NCBI GenBank assembly: GCA_002398105.1
Contig: DHCD01000057.1
Span: forward strand, 4,217-28,226
DNA: 24,010 nucleotides
Reading direction: 5' to 3'
Source of the DNA: Syntrophomonas sp. UBA4911
Lineage (GTDB): Bacteria > Bacillota > Syntrophomonadia > Syntrophomonadales > Syntrophomonadaceae
Numbering within the stretch: the first letter of the stretch is position 1; each line of letters starts with the position of its first letter. Position numbers and translations under genes: made by a program. The notes beneath the pieces are model-generated. The model saw only the letters and a program-made list of their open reading frames with translations, was not told where the DNA came from and did not search any database. Below are positions 8,179 through 15,110 of this stretch, in pieces.

Positions 8179-8318
8179 AATGTACTTTTAAAGTTCTAAG
8201 TGGGGCGGATTTTTTCTCTTCTGACTTTGGGGACAGCCTCTTTGCCAATCGGCTGGCATAATAGCCTGTATACCTAAATATAATCTACTAATGAATATTA
8301 AAGGGGGTGTACACTTTT

Positions 8319-9464
8319 ATGCGCTGCCACAGAAAAATCAGTCTGATAGTGATGCTTGTTTTCCTGATTACATTCCTTGCTCCGGCCGAGCTCTATGCCG
8401 ATGCGGTTGAGGCTGAAGCCGAGGCCTACGTACTGATGGACGCTGACTCCGGTAAGATTTTGCTGGCCCAAAACGAGCATAAAAGGCTGGCACCGGCAAG
8501 TATGACCAAGTTAATGACTCTGACCCTGGCTTTAGAAGACTTGGCCAACGGTAAAGTCGGACTCAAAGACAAAGTTATAACCAGCGAAGAAGCCTGGAAA
8601 ATGGGAGGATCGCAAATCTATCTGGAACCGGGAGAAGAACTTACCTATGAGGATATGCTGATATCCATTGCGGTTGGTTCCGCCAATGATGCCTGCGTAG
8701 CGGTGGCTGAACACCTGGAAGGCACCCACAAGAACTTTGTTGAGCGCATGAATCGGGAAGCCAAAATGCTGGGGTTGAAGGATACTCATTTTGTCAACTC
8801 CAACGGTCTTTCCGCTCCGGAACACTATACCAGCGCTTATGATATGGCAGTCATCGCCCGCCATGCCCTGGCTGGTCCGCGGATACTGGAATATACTTCG
8901 ATCAAAGAATATAACCTGCGCCAAGGTGAGTTTAAATTGTATAATACCAACAAACTGCTGTGGTGGTACCAGGGGGCGGACGGTTTTAAAACCGGCTGGA
9001 CTAATGAAGCTAAATACTGTCTGACTGCAACGGCCAAAAGAGACGGATTGCGTTTGATCGGGGTGGTTATGGCTGCTCCGCAACAACACGGCAACTTCAG
9101 AGATGCGATGAAACTGTTCAATTACGGCTTTGCCCGCTATACCTACAAAAGTGTAGCGCCCGTGGGGAGTGTCTGCGGAGTAGTGAAAGTAGGCAAAGGG
9201 GTACAGGAGAACGTGGAGGTTGTGGCGGAAGAAGATGTCGGTTCTATGGTTAAAAAGGGTGATGAGAAAAAGATTACCAGCGAAATAAGCCTGCCCGCTT
9301 ATATTGACGCCCCCGTCAAGAAAGACCAGAAACTTGGGGAATACCTGGTATACAACAATGGAGAGTTATATAAAAAGGTTAATCTGGTAGCCAAACAGGA
9401 TGTACCCCGTTCGGGAATAATTAAGGGAATAATGAAAATGCTTGTGGAAACCTATCTATTATAA
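8319..9464 (+). CDS. dacF: D-alanyl-D-alanine carboxypeptidase DacF (penicillin-binding protein 5 family)
   Basis: Trims the terminal D-alanine of peptidoglycan stem peptides; in Bacillus DacF acts from the forespore on spore cortex cross-linking. The start at ATG 8319 is chosen because the AAGGGGG site at 8301-8307 sits 11 nt upstream; the GTG at 8307 lies inside that site. The 381 residues begin with a signal peptide (1-27, ending near LYA-DA). The peptidase S11 triad is intact: S61-x-x-K64 (PASMTK), S121-A-N123 and K224-T-G226. The C-terminal 100 residues form the PBP5 beta domain and end in a hydrophobic tail. The position directly before spoIIAA makes it DacF rather than DacA or DacB. 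Its last codons contain putative regulatory repeats for spoIIAA. Confidence 0.93.
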   Translation: MRCHRKISLIVMLVFLITFLAPAELYADAVEAEAEAYVLMDADSGKILLAQNEHKRLAPASMTKLMTLTLALEDLANGKVGLKDKVITSEEAWKMGGSQIYLEPGEELTYEDMLISIAVGSANDACVAVAEHLEGTHKNFVERMNREAKMLGLKDTHFVNSNGLSAPEHYTSAYDMAVIARHALAGPRILEYTSIKEYNLRQGEFKLYNTNKLLWWYQGADGFKTGWTNEAKYCLTATAKRDGLRLIGVVMAAPQQHGNFRDAMKLFNYGFARYTYKSVAPVGSVCGVVKVGKGVQENVEVVAEEDVGSMVKKGDEKKITSEISLPAYIDAPVKKDQKLGEYLVYNNGELYKKVNLVAKQDVPRSGIIKGIMKMLVETYLL

Positions 9465-9480
9465 GTGGAATTTTGTGGAA
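9444..9480 (+). promoter_or_regulatory. Three helically phased GTGGAA copies upstream of spoIIAA (possible Spo0A boxes)
   Basis: GTGGAA occurs at 9444-9449, 9465-9470 and 9475-9480, spaced 21 and 10 nt, that is, on one helix face. Each differs by one base from the core of the 0A box (TGTCGAA). They lie immediately upstream of the sigma-H-like -35, where Spo0A acts at spoIIA in Bacillus. Assignment to Spo0A is inference. Confidence 0.35.
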
Positions 9481-9507
9481 GGAAAACATTCCCTTCTTGC
9501 CGAACCT
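9478..9507 (+). promoter_or_regulatory. Candidate sigma-H promoter of spoIIAA-spoIIAB-sigF
   Basis: The -35 GAAGGAAAA (9478-9486) matches RNAGGAWWW at every position. After 12 nt, GCCGAACCT (9499-9507) matches RNNGAATWW at seven of nine positions. Bacillus spoIIA is transcribed by sigma-H, with the same -35/-10 spacing. The expected transcription start, about 9513-9515, falls in the loop of the hairpin at 9488-9537. Confidence 0.6.
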
Positions 9508-9537
9508 ATAACACGTTATCAGCGGCAAGAAGGGGAT
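9488..9537 (+). promoter_or_regulatory. Hairpin sequestering the spoIIAA ribosome binding site in read-through mRNA
   Basis: Arms 9488-9502 and 9523-9537 pair over 15 bp with a single G-U (12 consecutive Watson-Crick pairs). ATAA (9508-9511) with TTAT (9516-9519) forms a second small stem inside. The only well-spaced SD for spoIIAA, AAGGGG at 9530-9535 (8 nt before ATG 9544), lies wholly in the 3' arm. No T-tail follows, so it is not a standard terminator. Confidence 0.65.
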
Positions 9538-9543
9538 GAGGAA

Positions 9544-9876
9544 ATGGATATAGAGTATAAAATGGTTAGAAATACCCTTGTGGTCAGGGCCAAGGGTGAG
9601 CTGGACATGCTTATTGCGGATGAGATGAGGCAGGAGATAGATCGGCGATTGGAGGAGAAAGGCATAAAGAATCTCATATTTAACCTGGAAAAGGTTACTT
9701 TTATAGATAGTTCCGGCCTGGGCGTTATTATCGGCCGGTACAAAAAGATCACTTCCGCTAATGGACGGATGTTCATTGTAGGGGCTAAAAATCCGGTGGA
9801 AAAGATCCTGCATTTTTCCGGAATTAACCGGTTGGTTCCCATGTACAGCAGTGAACAGGATATAATTAATCTGTAA
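9544..9876 (+). CDS. spoIIAA: Anti-anti-sigma factor SpoIIAA
   Basis: A STAS-domain protein that releases sigma-F from SpoIIAB in the forespore when unphosphorylated. The 110 residues (117 in Bacillus) have GELD at 18-21 and the phosphorylation motif D55-S56-S57-G-L-G. S56 aligns with Bacillus Ser58, the residue phosphorylated by SpoIIAB and dephosphorylated by SpoIIE. GRYKKI and SGINRL are also conserved. The start at 9544 is chosen because the STAS fold begins there; the open frame extends upstream to 9442 through the promoter and hairpin region with no family similarity. spoIIAB follows 37 nt later. Confidence 0.95.
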   Translation: MDIEYKMVRNTLVVRAKGELDMLIADEMRQEIDRRLEEKGIKNLIFNLEKVTFIDSSGLGVIIGRYKKITSANGRMFIVGAKNPVEKILHFSGINRLVPMYSSEQDIINL

Positions 9877-9913
9877 GAGGAGGTGGACACCAGCCTATAG
9901 GGGCTGGGAAGAG
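9876..9913 (+). promoter_or_regulatory. SD and bridging hairpin before spoIIAB
   Basis: A near-perfect SD (AGAGGAGGTGG, 9876-9886) lies about 28 nt from the spoIIAB ATG at 9914, too far for direct use. A hairpin between them (CCAGCC 9890-9895 with GGCTGG 9902-9907, plus a T-G pair) would fold out 18 nt and leave an effective spacing near 11 nt. A weaker GGGAAGAG (9906-9913) abuts the ATG and would suit the in-frame GTG at 9920. Confidence 0.5.
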
Positions 9914-10360
9914 ATGAACGTGATAAATTATGTACGATTTGAATTCCCCAGTTTGCCTGAGAATGTCGCTTTCGCCCGTTCCTGTGTGGGGGCCTTCGCC
10001 TCCCAACTGAACTGCACTCTGGATGATATTGAGGAGATAAAACTGGTGGTATCCGAGGCGGTATCCAACTGTATCATTCACGCTTACCAGAACCGGGGCG
10101 ACGGCAGGATTGAGATCATTGCCAGTCTCATGGACGACCGTTCCCTGGAGCTGACCATCAAGGACTATGGCAAGGGTATCGACAATCTGGAAGAGGCGCT
10201 GCAGCCCAGCTATTCCAGCGATCCGGCCCGGATGGGCATGGGCTTTACCTTCATGAAATCCTTTACCGATGAAATGCTGGTCGACAGCAAGCCTGATGAA
10301 GGGACCAGCGTCATCCTGAAACGTCACTTTATAACCAGAGATCGGGAAGCTTATGCTTAA
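9914..10360 (+). CDS. spoIIAB: Anti-sigma-F factor / serine kinase SpoIIAB
   Basis: Binds and inhibits sigma-F before septation and phosphorylates SpoIIAA. It is a GHKL-fold ATPase of 148 residues (146 in Bacillus). The N box EAVSNCIIHAY holds the Mg-ATP asparagine N52; the G1 box is DYGKGID (84-90) and the G2 box GMGFTFM (108-114). The first codons are uncertain: ATG 9914 gives the expected N-terminal length, while GTG 9920 (third codon) has a closer but weaker ribosome binding site. Its 3' end lies about 14 nt before the sigF start, so expression is probably coupled. This keeps the partner-switch proteins SpoIIAA, SpoIIAB and sigma-F co-expressed, as the mechanism requires. Confidence 0.94.
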   Translation: MNVINYVRFEFPSLPENVAFARSCVGAFASQLNCTLDDIEEIKLVVSEAVSNCIIHAYQNRGDGRIEIIASLMDDRSLELTIKDYGKGIDNLEEALQPSYSSDPARMGMGFTFMKSFTDEMLVDSKPDEGTSVILKRHFITRDREAYA

Positions 10361-10373
10361 AAGGGGGATGGGT

Positions 10374-11105
10374 ATGTCCTCAGCGAATTCCTACCAGGAT
10401 AATGAAGATTTGCTGCGCCGGGCCCAGCAGGGTGATGATGATGCCCGGGCCCTGGTATATGAGGCTAATCTGGGCTTGATATATATGGTGCTGGAAAGAT
10501 TCAAAAATTCCTCTTATGAATATGAGGATCTTTTTCAGGTGGGGTCAATTGGTCTGCTGAAGGCCATTGACAAATTTGACTTTTCTTTTAATGTGCGCTT
10601 TTCCACCTATGCCGTTCCTATGATCATCGGTGAAATAAAAAAATTCCTGCGGGATGATGGAATTGTCAAAGTCCAGCGCAATATAAAGGAAACCTACACC
10701 AAGATTCGCTGGGCCCAAGACAAGCTGCGCGGCGACCTGGGACGGGAACCGGGCATAAACGAGATTGCCGGTCTGCTGGAAATGGACAAAGAAGATATCG
10801 TAGTGGCTATGGAGGCCTGCCAGGCTCCGGCCTATATGCATGATGTGATGCCGGGAGAGGAGAAAGAGCAACTATCCCTCATAGACCGCCTGGCCAACGA
10901 AGAAGGCAGCGTACTGTTGCTGGAGAAACTCGCTTTGCGGGAAGCATTGGGGCATCTGGAGGCCCGGGAACAGGAAGTGATTCTGAGACGCTTTTTTAAA
11001 GATGAAACCCAGTCATCCATCGCAGATGATTTAGGTGTTTCCCAGGTTCAGGTATCCCGAATTGAAAAACGGGCGATCAATAAACTCAAAGACCTGCTGG
11101 AATGA
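10374..11105 (+). CDS. sigF: RNA polymerase sporulation sigma factor sigma-F
   Basis: The first forespore-specific sigma factor. The 243 residues (255 in Bacillus) contain region 2 (DLFQVGSIGLLKAIDKFD, 52-69), region 2.3-2.4 (FSTYAVPMIIGEIKKFLRDD, 76-95), region 3 (about 100-155) and region 4.2 with the helix-turn-helix QSSIADDLGVSQVQVSRIEK (213-232). ATG 10374 is chosen over the in-frame ATGs at 10353 and 10368 because AAGGGGG at 10361-10367 sits 6 nt before it. Sigma-F rather than sigma-G follows from the spoIIAA-spoIIAB context. No spoVA gene follows: an island of reversed genes starts about 107 nt later, and no clear terminator lies between. Confidence 0.95.
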   Translation: MSSANSYQDNEDLLRRAQQGDDDARALVYEANLGLIYMVLERFKNSSYEYEDLFQVGSIGLLKAIDKFDFSFNVRFSTYAVPMIIGEIKKFLRDDGIVKVQRNIKETYTKIRWAQDKLRGDLGREPGINEIAGLLEMDKEDIVVAMEACQAPAYMHDVMPGEEKEQLSLIDRLANEEGSVLLLEKLALREALGHLEAREQEVILRRFFKDETQSSIADDLGVSQVQVSRIEKRAINKLKDLLE

Positions 11106-11211
11106 TTGCCTTTAATTACCGCAAGCCGGAGCATGAGTTAAACATGGGACGCTGACGTTAGCTGAACATAGGAATGCTCGAGAAGAACGCTCTCCAGAGT
11201 TGAATATTCTT

Positions 11212-12921
11212 TTATCGTGCAACCATTTCATTAACTGTCCGTTCAACAGTTTGATTGATCATGTTTTTCCATTCAGGAGCCTTACAGTCTGCTCGGTGTT
11301 GCTCACAATCGTTCATTAGGTTTATCACCGCTTCTGGGCTGACATTGTTTGTAGTAAACAATGCCCTAAAAAACGAATTGAATTGAGAAATAGTTAAGGG
11401 AACAATATGTAAGTGCACCATCTCATCGCTTCTTGAATACCAAACACCGATTCTAAATGTTTCTGCAGTGTTAGAATCTATATTATTTGCTATAAATAAA
11501 CCATATACCGGTTTTCCATTAGCTTCGGCATATTGGTTCATTAGATCAGCCACATGACGACGGACAGGTTCGCCTTCAGCAGCCTCTTGTCTTGAACTTT
11601 CAGTCAACGTAACTTCAATAACAATAACAAAATCACGGAACTCCATAATCAAATCCGGGCCATTTCCTGGGGCGGTACCAACCGGTAAAAAGTCTTGATC
11701 TACTCTAAACCGTCTGGCTTCATACGGCTTGTTTTCCAAGCTATCAATGGCCAAGAAAGCCCGCCATAACGTCCACTCTAGATATGCAGGACTTTCACTA
11801 CGAGGAATAACGATCTCGGTTTCTTCATCTATGCGGCGGCGATCTCTACGTGATGCAATGAGATCAATGTAATTAGCAATTTCTTCCCACTGACTTGCTT
11901 GCTCTCTTGCATATATTTCTTCCTTTTGCTTAAATATAATATCTTCTATTTCGTGCCTGATAATAGCAATGTCAGCCGGTGTATCTACAGGCCGATCACC
12001 AAGCACAAACGGAATTCCCATTTGAGATAATTGCGCAATTAAATTATGAAGCACGTCCAAAGCTGCGCCCTGCGTATCAGTAGGAAGCTGCGCGCCATTA
12101 CACAAGGTGGTATACCTTTCAAGCTCACTTGTTGGTACAGAAGTATCTCTCGCCATTAACTCTGCAAATAGGCGCTTTTCAGGTACTAAGGCGATACCAC
12201 GTCCTTTATTTTGGACAAGACCGGTAGCCTTCAAATACCTGAAATTTGCATCAGCATAATCACGAAATGTGGATGCCCTTAGGCCAAATGCAGTACCCGC
12301 TTCTTCATACTTCGCTGAATCAAAACGACGTTTTGACTCAGCAGCATTACGCTCATTTCTTAATTCAATAATGCGTTCGGCCACTGTAACAACACTATCA
12401 GCACTGGTTGTTGTCTGAATATGAAGAGCCATTTCGATAAAATTAACAGAAGCTTCACCGGTTTGTCGTTCTAATTCAAGTAATACAGCTAAAGTGTGTC
12501 GAAGCGGTGAAAACCAAGTGGACTGTTCTTCTCCATTTCGAATTTCAATAAATTGCGCTGCTAAAGCACGTAAAAAGCATTCCTGCATTGCAGGTACAGT
12601 ATCTGCACGTATCAGCCGCCATCCATTTGGCGTAATTGTGTCCATTGTACCTACATCCTCTTGACGAATTGTATCAGAATGTATCTCTGGATATAAGAAT
12701 CCCAGCTTACCAAGAGCCGATCGCCATTTACGTCCCACGCTATATGTTTTATCTGTTCCCAGCGAAACAATGCCATGCTGACCCAACAAATCACGAAAAG
12801 CACGGTCACCGTCCTGTCCGCGCATATTGCCTTGAAGATATGATGTAGAAAGTGCAACTAAACCGTCACGTAGGCGAAATGCACTTCTGACGGATGTATT
12901 ACCTATATACCAAAGTGCCAT
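11212..12921 (-). CDS. Type IIS restriction endonuclease, AlwI/N.BspD6I family
   Basis: Predicted to cut DNA a few bases outside an asymmetric site. The 569 residues begin with ALWYIGNTSVRSAFRLRDGL, typical of AlwI-like enzymes. The C-terminal nuclease domain carries the full N.BspD6I-type catalytic set: E382 (YLEWTLW), D423 (GNGPDL), E436 (IEVTLT) and E451 (GEPVRRH). A helical DNA-recognition region fills about 1-330. A strong AAGGAG, overlapping the stop of the methyltransferase gene, lies 8 nt before the ATG, so translation is coupled and the modification gene is read first. Its genes are AT-richer than the flanks, consistent with transfer. AlwI recognises GGATC and BspD6I GAGTC; the partner suggests GGATC here (inference). 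The gene appears intact. Confidence 0.85.
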   Translation of the reverse strand: MALWYIGNTSVRSAFRLRDGLVALSTSYLQGNMRGQDGDRAFRDLLGQHGIVSLGTDKTYSVGRKWRSALGKLGFLYPEIHSDTIRQEDVGTMDTITPNGWRLIRADTVPAMQECFLRALAAQFIEIRNGEEQSTWFSPLRHTLAVLLELERQTGEASVNFIEMALHIQTTTSADSVVTVAERIIELRNERNAAESKRRFDSAKYEEAGTAFGLRASTFRDYADANFRYLKATGLVQNKGRGIALVPEKRLFAELMARDTSVPTSELERYTTLCNGAQLPTDTQGAALDVLHNLIAQLSQMGIPFVLGDRPVDTPADIAIIRHEIEDIIFKQKEEIYAREQASQWEEIANYIDLIASRRDRRRIDEETEIVIPRSESPAYLEWTLWRAFLAIDSLENKPYEARRFRVDQDFLPVGTAPGNGPDLIMEFRDFVIVIEVTLTESSRQEAAEGEPVRRHVADLMNQYAEANGKPVYGLFIANNIDSNTAETFRIGVWYSRSDEMVHLHIVPLTISQFNSFFRALFTTNNVSPEAVINLMNDCEQHRADCKAPEWKNMINQTVERTVNEMVAR

Positions 12922-12933
12922 AGTTGCATCTCC

Positions 12934-14844
12934 TTAATATCCCACAAAGAGATATTCTTGTACCTGATTTTTGTTATTTCCCACGCGGTTACCTTGATTA
13001 CCGAAAGAATACCGGTAATCCACAGGGATAACTTCAACGTGTTCCTTGTGTTTAGAAAGTATTGAAACCATTTCATCAAGTGTTGGTAAACTGTTAGATG
13101 AATAGGATACTATAATTATGCTGTTTGCATATTTTTTAAATAGTAGATCAAAAGCATTTGCCGCTCCTTTCCGTGTAGAAAAGGGAGTAGGATACGATTT
13201 GAACTTTTTTGTTTGTGTATGCTGTTGTATCTCGACACCTTCCCAATTTCGAGCGAGACCTTCAACAAAGTGGTAGCGGCGTACATACTCATTGTCAGAG
13301 TAAGGAGAGTAATATGGAGGATCAATATATACCATATCCGGCGTTTTAATTCGCAACTGCATGGCGTCACGGTTTTTTGCTTTATTGATCTTTCCATTAT
13401 CAAAAACAGAGTTATTTACAGCAATCACAGCATCTAAAAACTGCTCTTCCAATGATTTTTTTAGATCTTTTCTTCCATCGTCATAACGGTCCCCAGTGTA
13501 AGTAAAAATGCCCCGGGCACGTTTCTTAATGCATGCACGGATTAATGCAGACATGGCTATCGCCCGTTTATAAGAGTTGCGAACAGCTGTCATATTTGCC
13601 CGTAATATGTCAATAACTTCGTTGTCATGATCAGAGAAGTATAGTCCGGCAAAAGTTGTTGAAACGAAATGATCAACCTCTTGTGATTCTATCAGAAGTT
13701 TTTGCGCTTCATCGTGTGGAAGTATTACTGAATTGTTCTCAATCATTGCTTTTGCATAGGTTGCAGACATTGCCATGTAATCATTACTGATTACTGCTTT
13801 ACCTTGAGCCTTAAACATATAGCCTACAATGCCTGAGCCTGCAAAAAGGTCAACAACACTATCAAAATTGAATTGAGAAGCAATATCCCATATTTGCAAT
13901 AATAATTTACTCTTTGAGCCCATATAACGAGTAGATGGATATTTATTGACCTGGGCAGGTAGAGGTTTTGGAACAACTGATAATACAATACTTTTTTTCG
14001 GAGGAATTGTTATTATAACATCCTCGCCTTTACGGCTATTACCATTACATGAGATGTAGCGCTTAGTTTGTACGACATCAATATTATAAGCCCCATACAG
14101 CTCATGCACCAATGGGTGATTTGAATTGGTAAGAATCACATAACAACCCAGCTCATGAAGCCTTTTAACTTCATGCGAAAGCTCTACGTGATCTTCTTCG
14201 TAAAATTGCTCCTTTGTGTAACGCTTGAAATCCGAGTATTCTGATACCGGAAGATAAGGTGGATCAAGAAACACAAAGTCCCCGGGCTTAGCATAGTCTT
14301 TTAGAACTTTTTGATAATCTGCACATACAATGGTAGCTCTCTGCAAAACAGCAGATGCTGCATAAAGAGCTTCAATATCACAAATTTTGGGGTTATTATA
14401 TCGTCCAAAAGGCGCGTTAAACTGTCCCTTTTGGTTCACTCTGTACAGCCCATTGAAGCAAGTCTTATTCAGATAGATTGTCCTTGCTGCTGCTTGCGAT
14501 GGTGAAAGTTCATGCCATTCAAGTGATCTGACTGCATAAAACATTTCTTCAGTATTACTATAAGTTTGAAGGTATGTAATCACTCCATCAACATGCTCTG
14601 CCACTTGTCTATATACATTAATTAACTCGGGGTTGCTATCTGCAATAATAGCATCAGAAGGATTCAGAGCAAAAAATAATGCCCCTCCTCCAAAAAACGG
14701 CTCTATATATCGACCATATGAATTCGGTATTTTAGGTAATAAATCATTAAGTAATTGCGTCTTGCCGCCTGCCCATTTTAGTAGTGGCCTTGCAGGAGTG
14801 TTTGGTTGGTGTTGTTCAGCTTTGCTGCTTATTGAGTTTGGCAC
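12934..14844 (-). CDS. Double-domain DNA N6-adenine methyltransferase (two fused D12-class domains)
   Basis: Protects the host from the adjacent nuclease. The 636 residues contain two full methyltransferases, as in M.FokI, where each half methylates one strand of an asymmetric site. Domain 1 (about 18-285) is Dam/DpnM-like: KWAGGKTQLL (23-32), SAM motif EPFFGGGALF (48-57), CFNGLYRVNQKGQFNAPFG and catalytic DPPY (194-197). Domain 2 (about 303-636) has RYMGSKSKLL, SAM motif DLFAGSGIVG (332-341) and DPPY (508-511). The Dam-like first half suggests a GATC-containing target such as GGATC. The start is a GTG at 14844 with AAAGGAA about 10 nt upstream. The nuclease gene starts 12 nt after the stop. 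No controller (C) gene is visible. Confidence 0.9.
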   Translation of the reverse strand: MPNSISSKAEQHQPNTPARPLLKWAGGKTQLLNDLLPKIPNSYGRYIEPFFGGGALFFALNPSDAIIADSNPELINVYRQVAEHVDGVITYLQTYSNTEEMFYAVRSLEWHELSPSQAAARTIYLNKTCFNGLYRVNQKGQFNAPFGRYNNPKICDIEALYAASAVLQRATIVCADYQKVLKDYAKPGDFVFLDPPYLPVSEYSDFKRYTKEQFYEEDHVELSHEVKRLHELGCYVILTNSNHPLVHELYGAYNIDVVQTKRYISCNGNSRKGEDVIITIPPKKSIVLSVVPKPLPAQVNKYPSTRYMGSKSKLLLQIWDIASQFNFDSVVDLFAGSGIVGYMFKAQGKAVISNDYMAMSATYAKAMIENNSVILPHDEAQKLLIESQEVDHFVSTTFAGLYFSDHDNEVIDILRANMTAVRNSYKRAIAMSALIRACIKKRARGIFTYTGDRYDDGRKDLKKSLEEQFLDAVIAVNNSVFDNGKINKAKNRDAMQLRIKTPDMVYIDPPYYSPYSDNEYVRRYHFVEGLARNWEGVEIQQHTQTKKFKSYPTPFSTRKGAANAFDLLFKKYANSIIIVSYSSNSLPTLDEMVSILSKHKEHVEVIPVDYRYSFGNQGNRVGNNKNQVQEYLFVGY

Positions 14845-15110
14845 TATTTACAAATTCCTTTCTTTTGTATTTATTATTTTTGTTTGAATATCTTTGTCGG
14901 CTAATTGCTTCCTTAAATACCAATTTTTGCTATAGCATTCATCAATTACATTAAAATTGAGCATTGTCAAGACAGTACTGATGATTAAATACTCATTCAC
15001 AGGTTATTAGAGTATTATTCCTAATTTTAGGATACAAAAATCCAATTGGGGTTATATGTCGCAAATATCAGCCATGATAATAATTATGGTATGAATCTGT
15101 CATCTTTGCA
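14845..15110. other. AT-rich spacer between the two methyltransferase genes
   Basis: 266 nt with no gene on either strand. It must carry the promoter of the restriction-modification operon on the - strand. A perfect TTGACA reads on the - strand at 14970-14965, but no good -10 lies 16-18 nt beyond it. I see no clear terminator for the upstream methyltransferase. Confidence 0.5.

Noticed and set aside
8256..8290. Possible sigma-F/sigma-G promoter for dacF (GCATA then AATATAAT or CTACTA)
   Set aside because: Neither the -10 nor the spacing fits either consensus well enough to call.
8532..9089. 185-codon - strand open frame within dacF
   Set aside because: Antisense shadow of a well-supported gene with intact catalytic motifs; no ribosome binding site.
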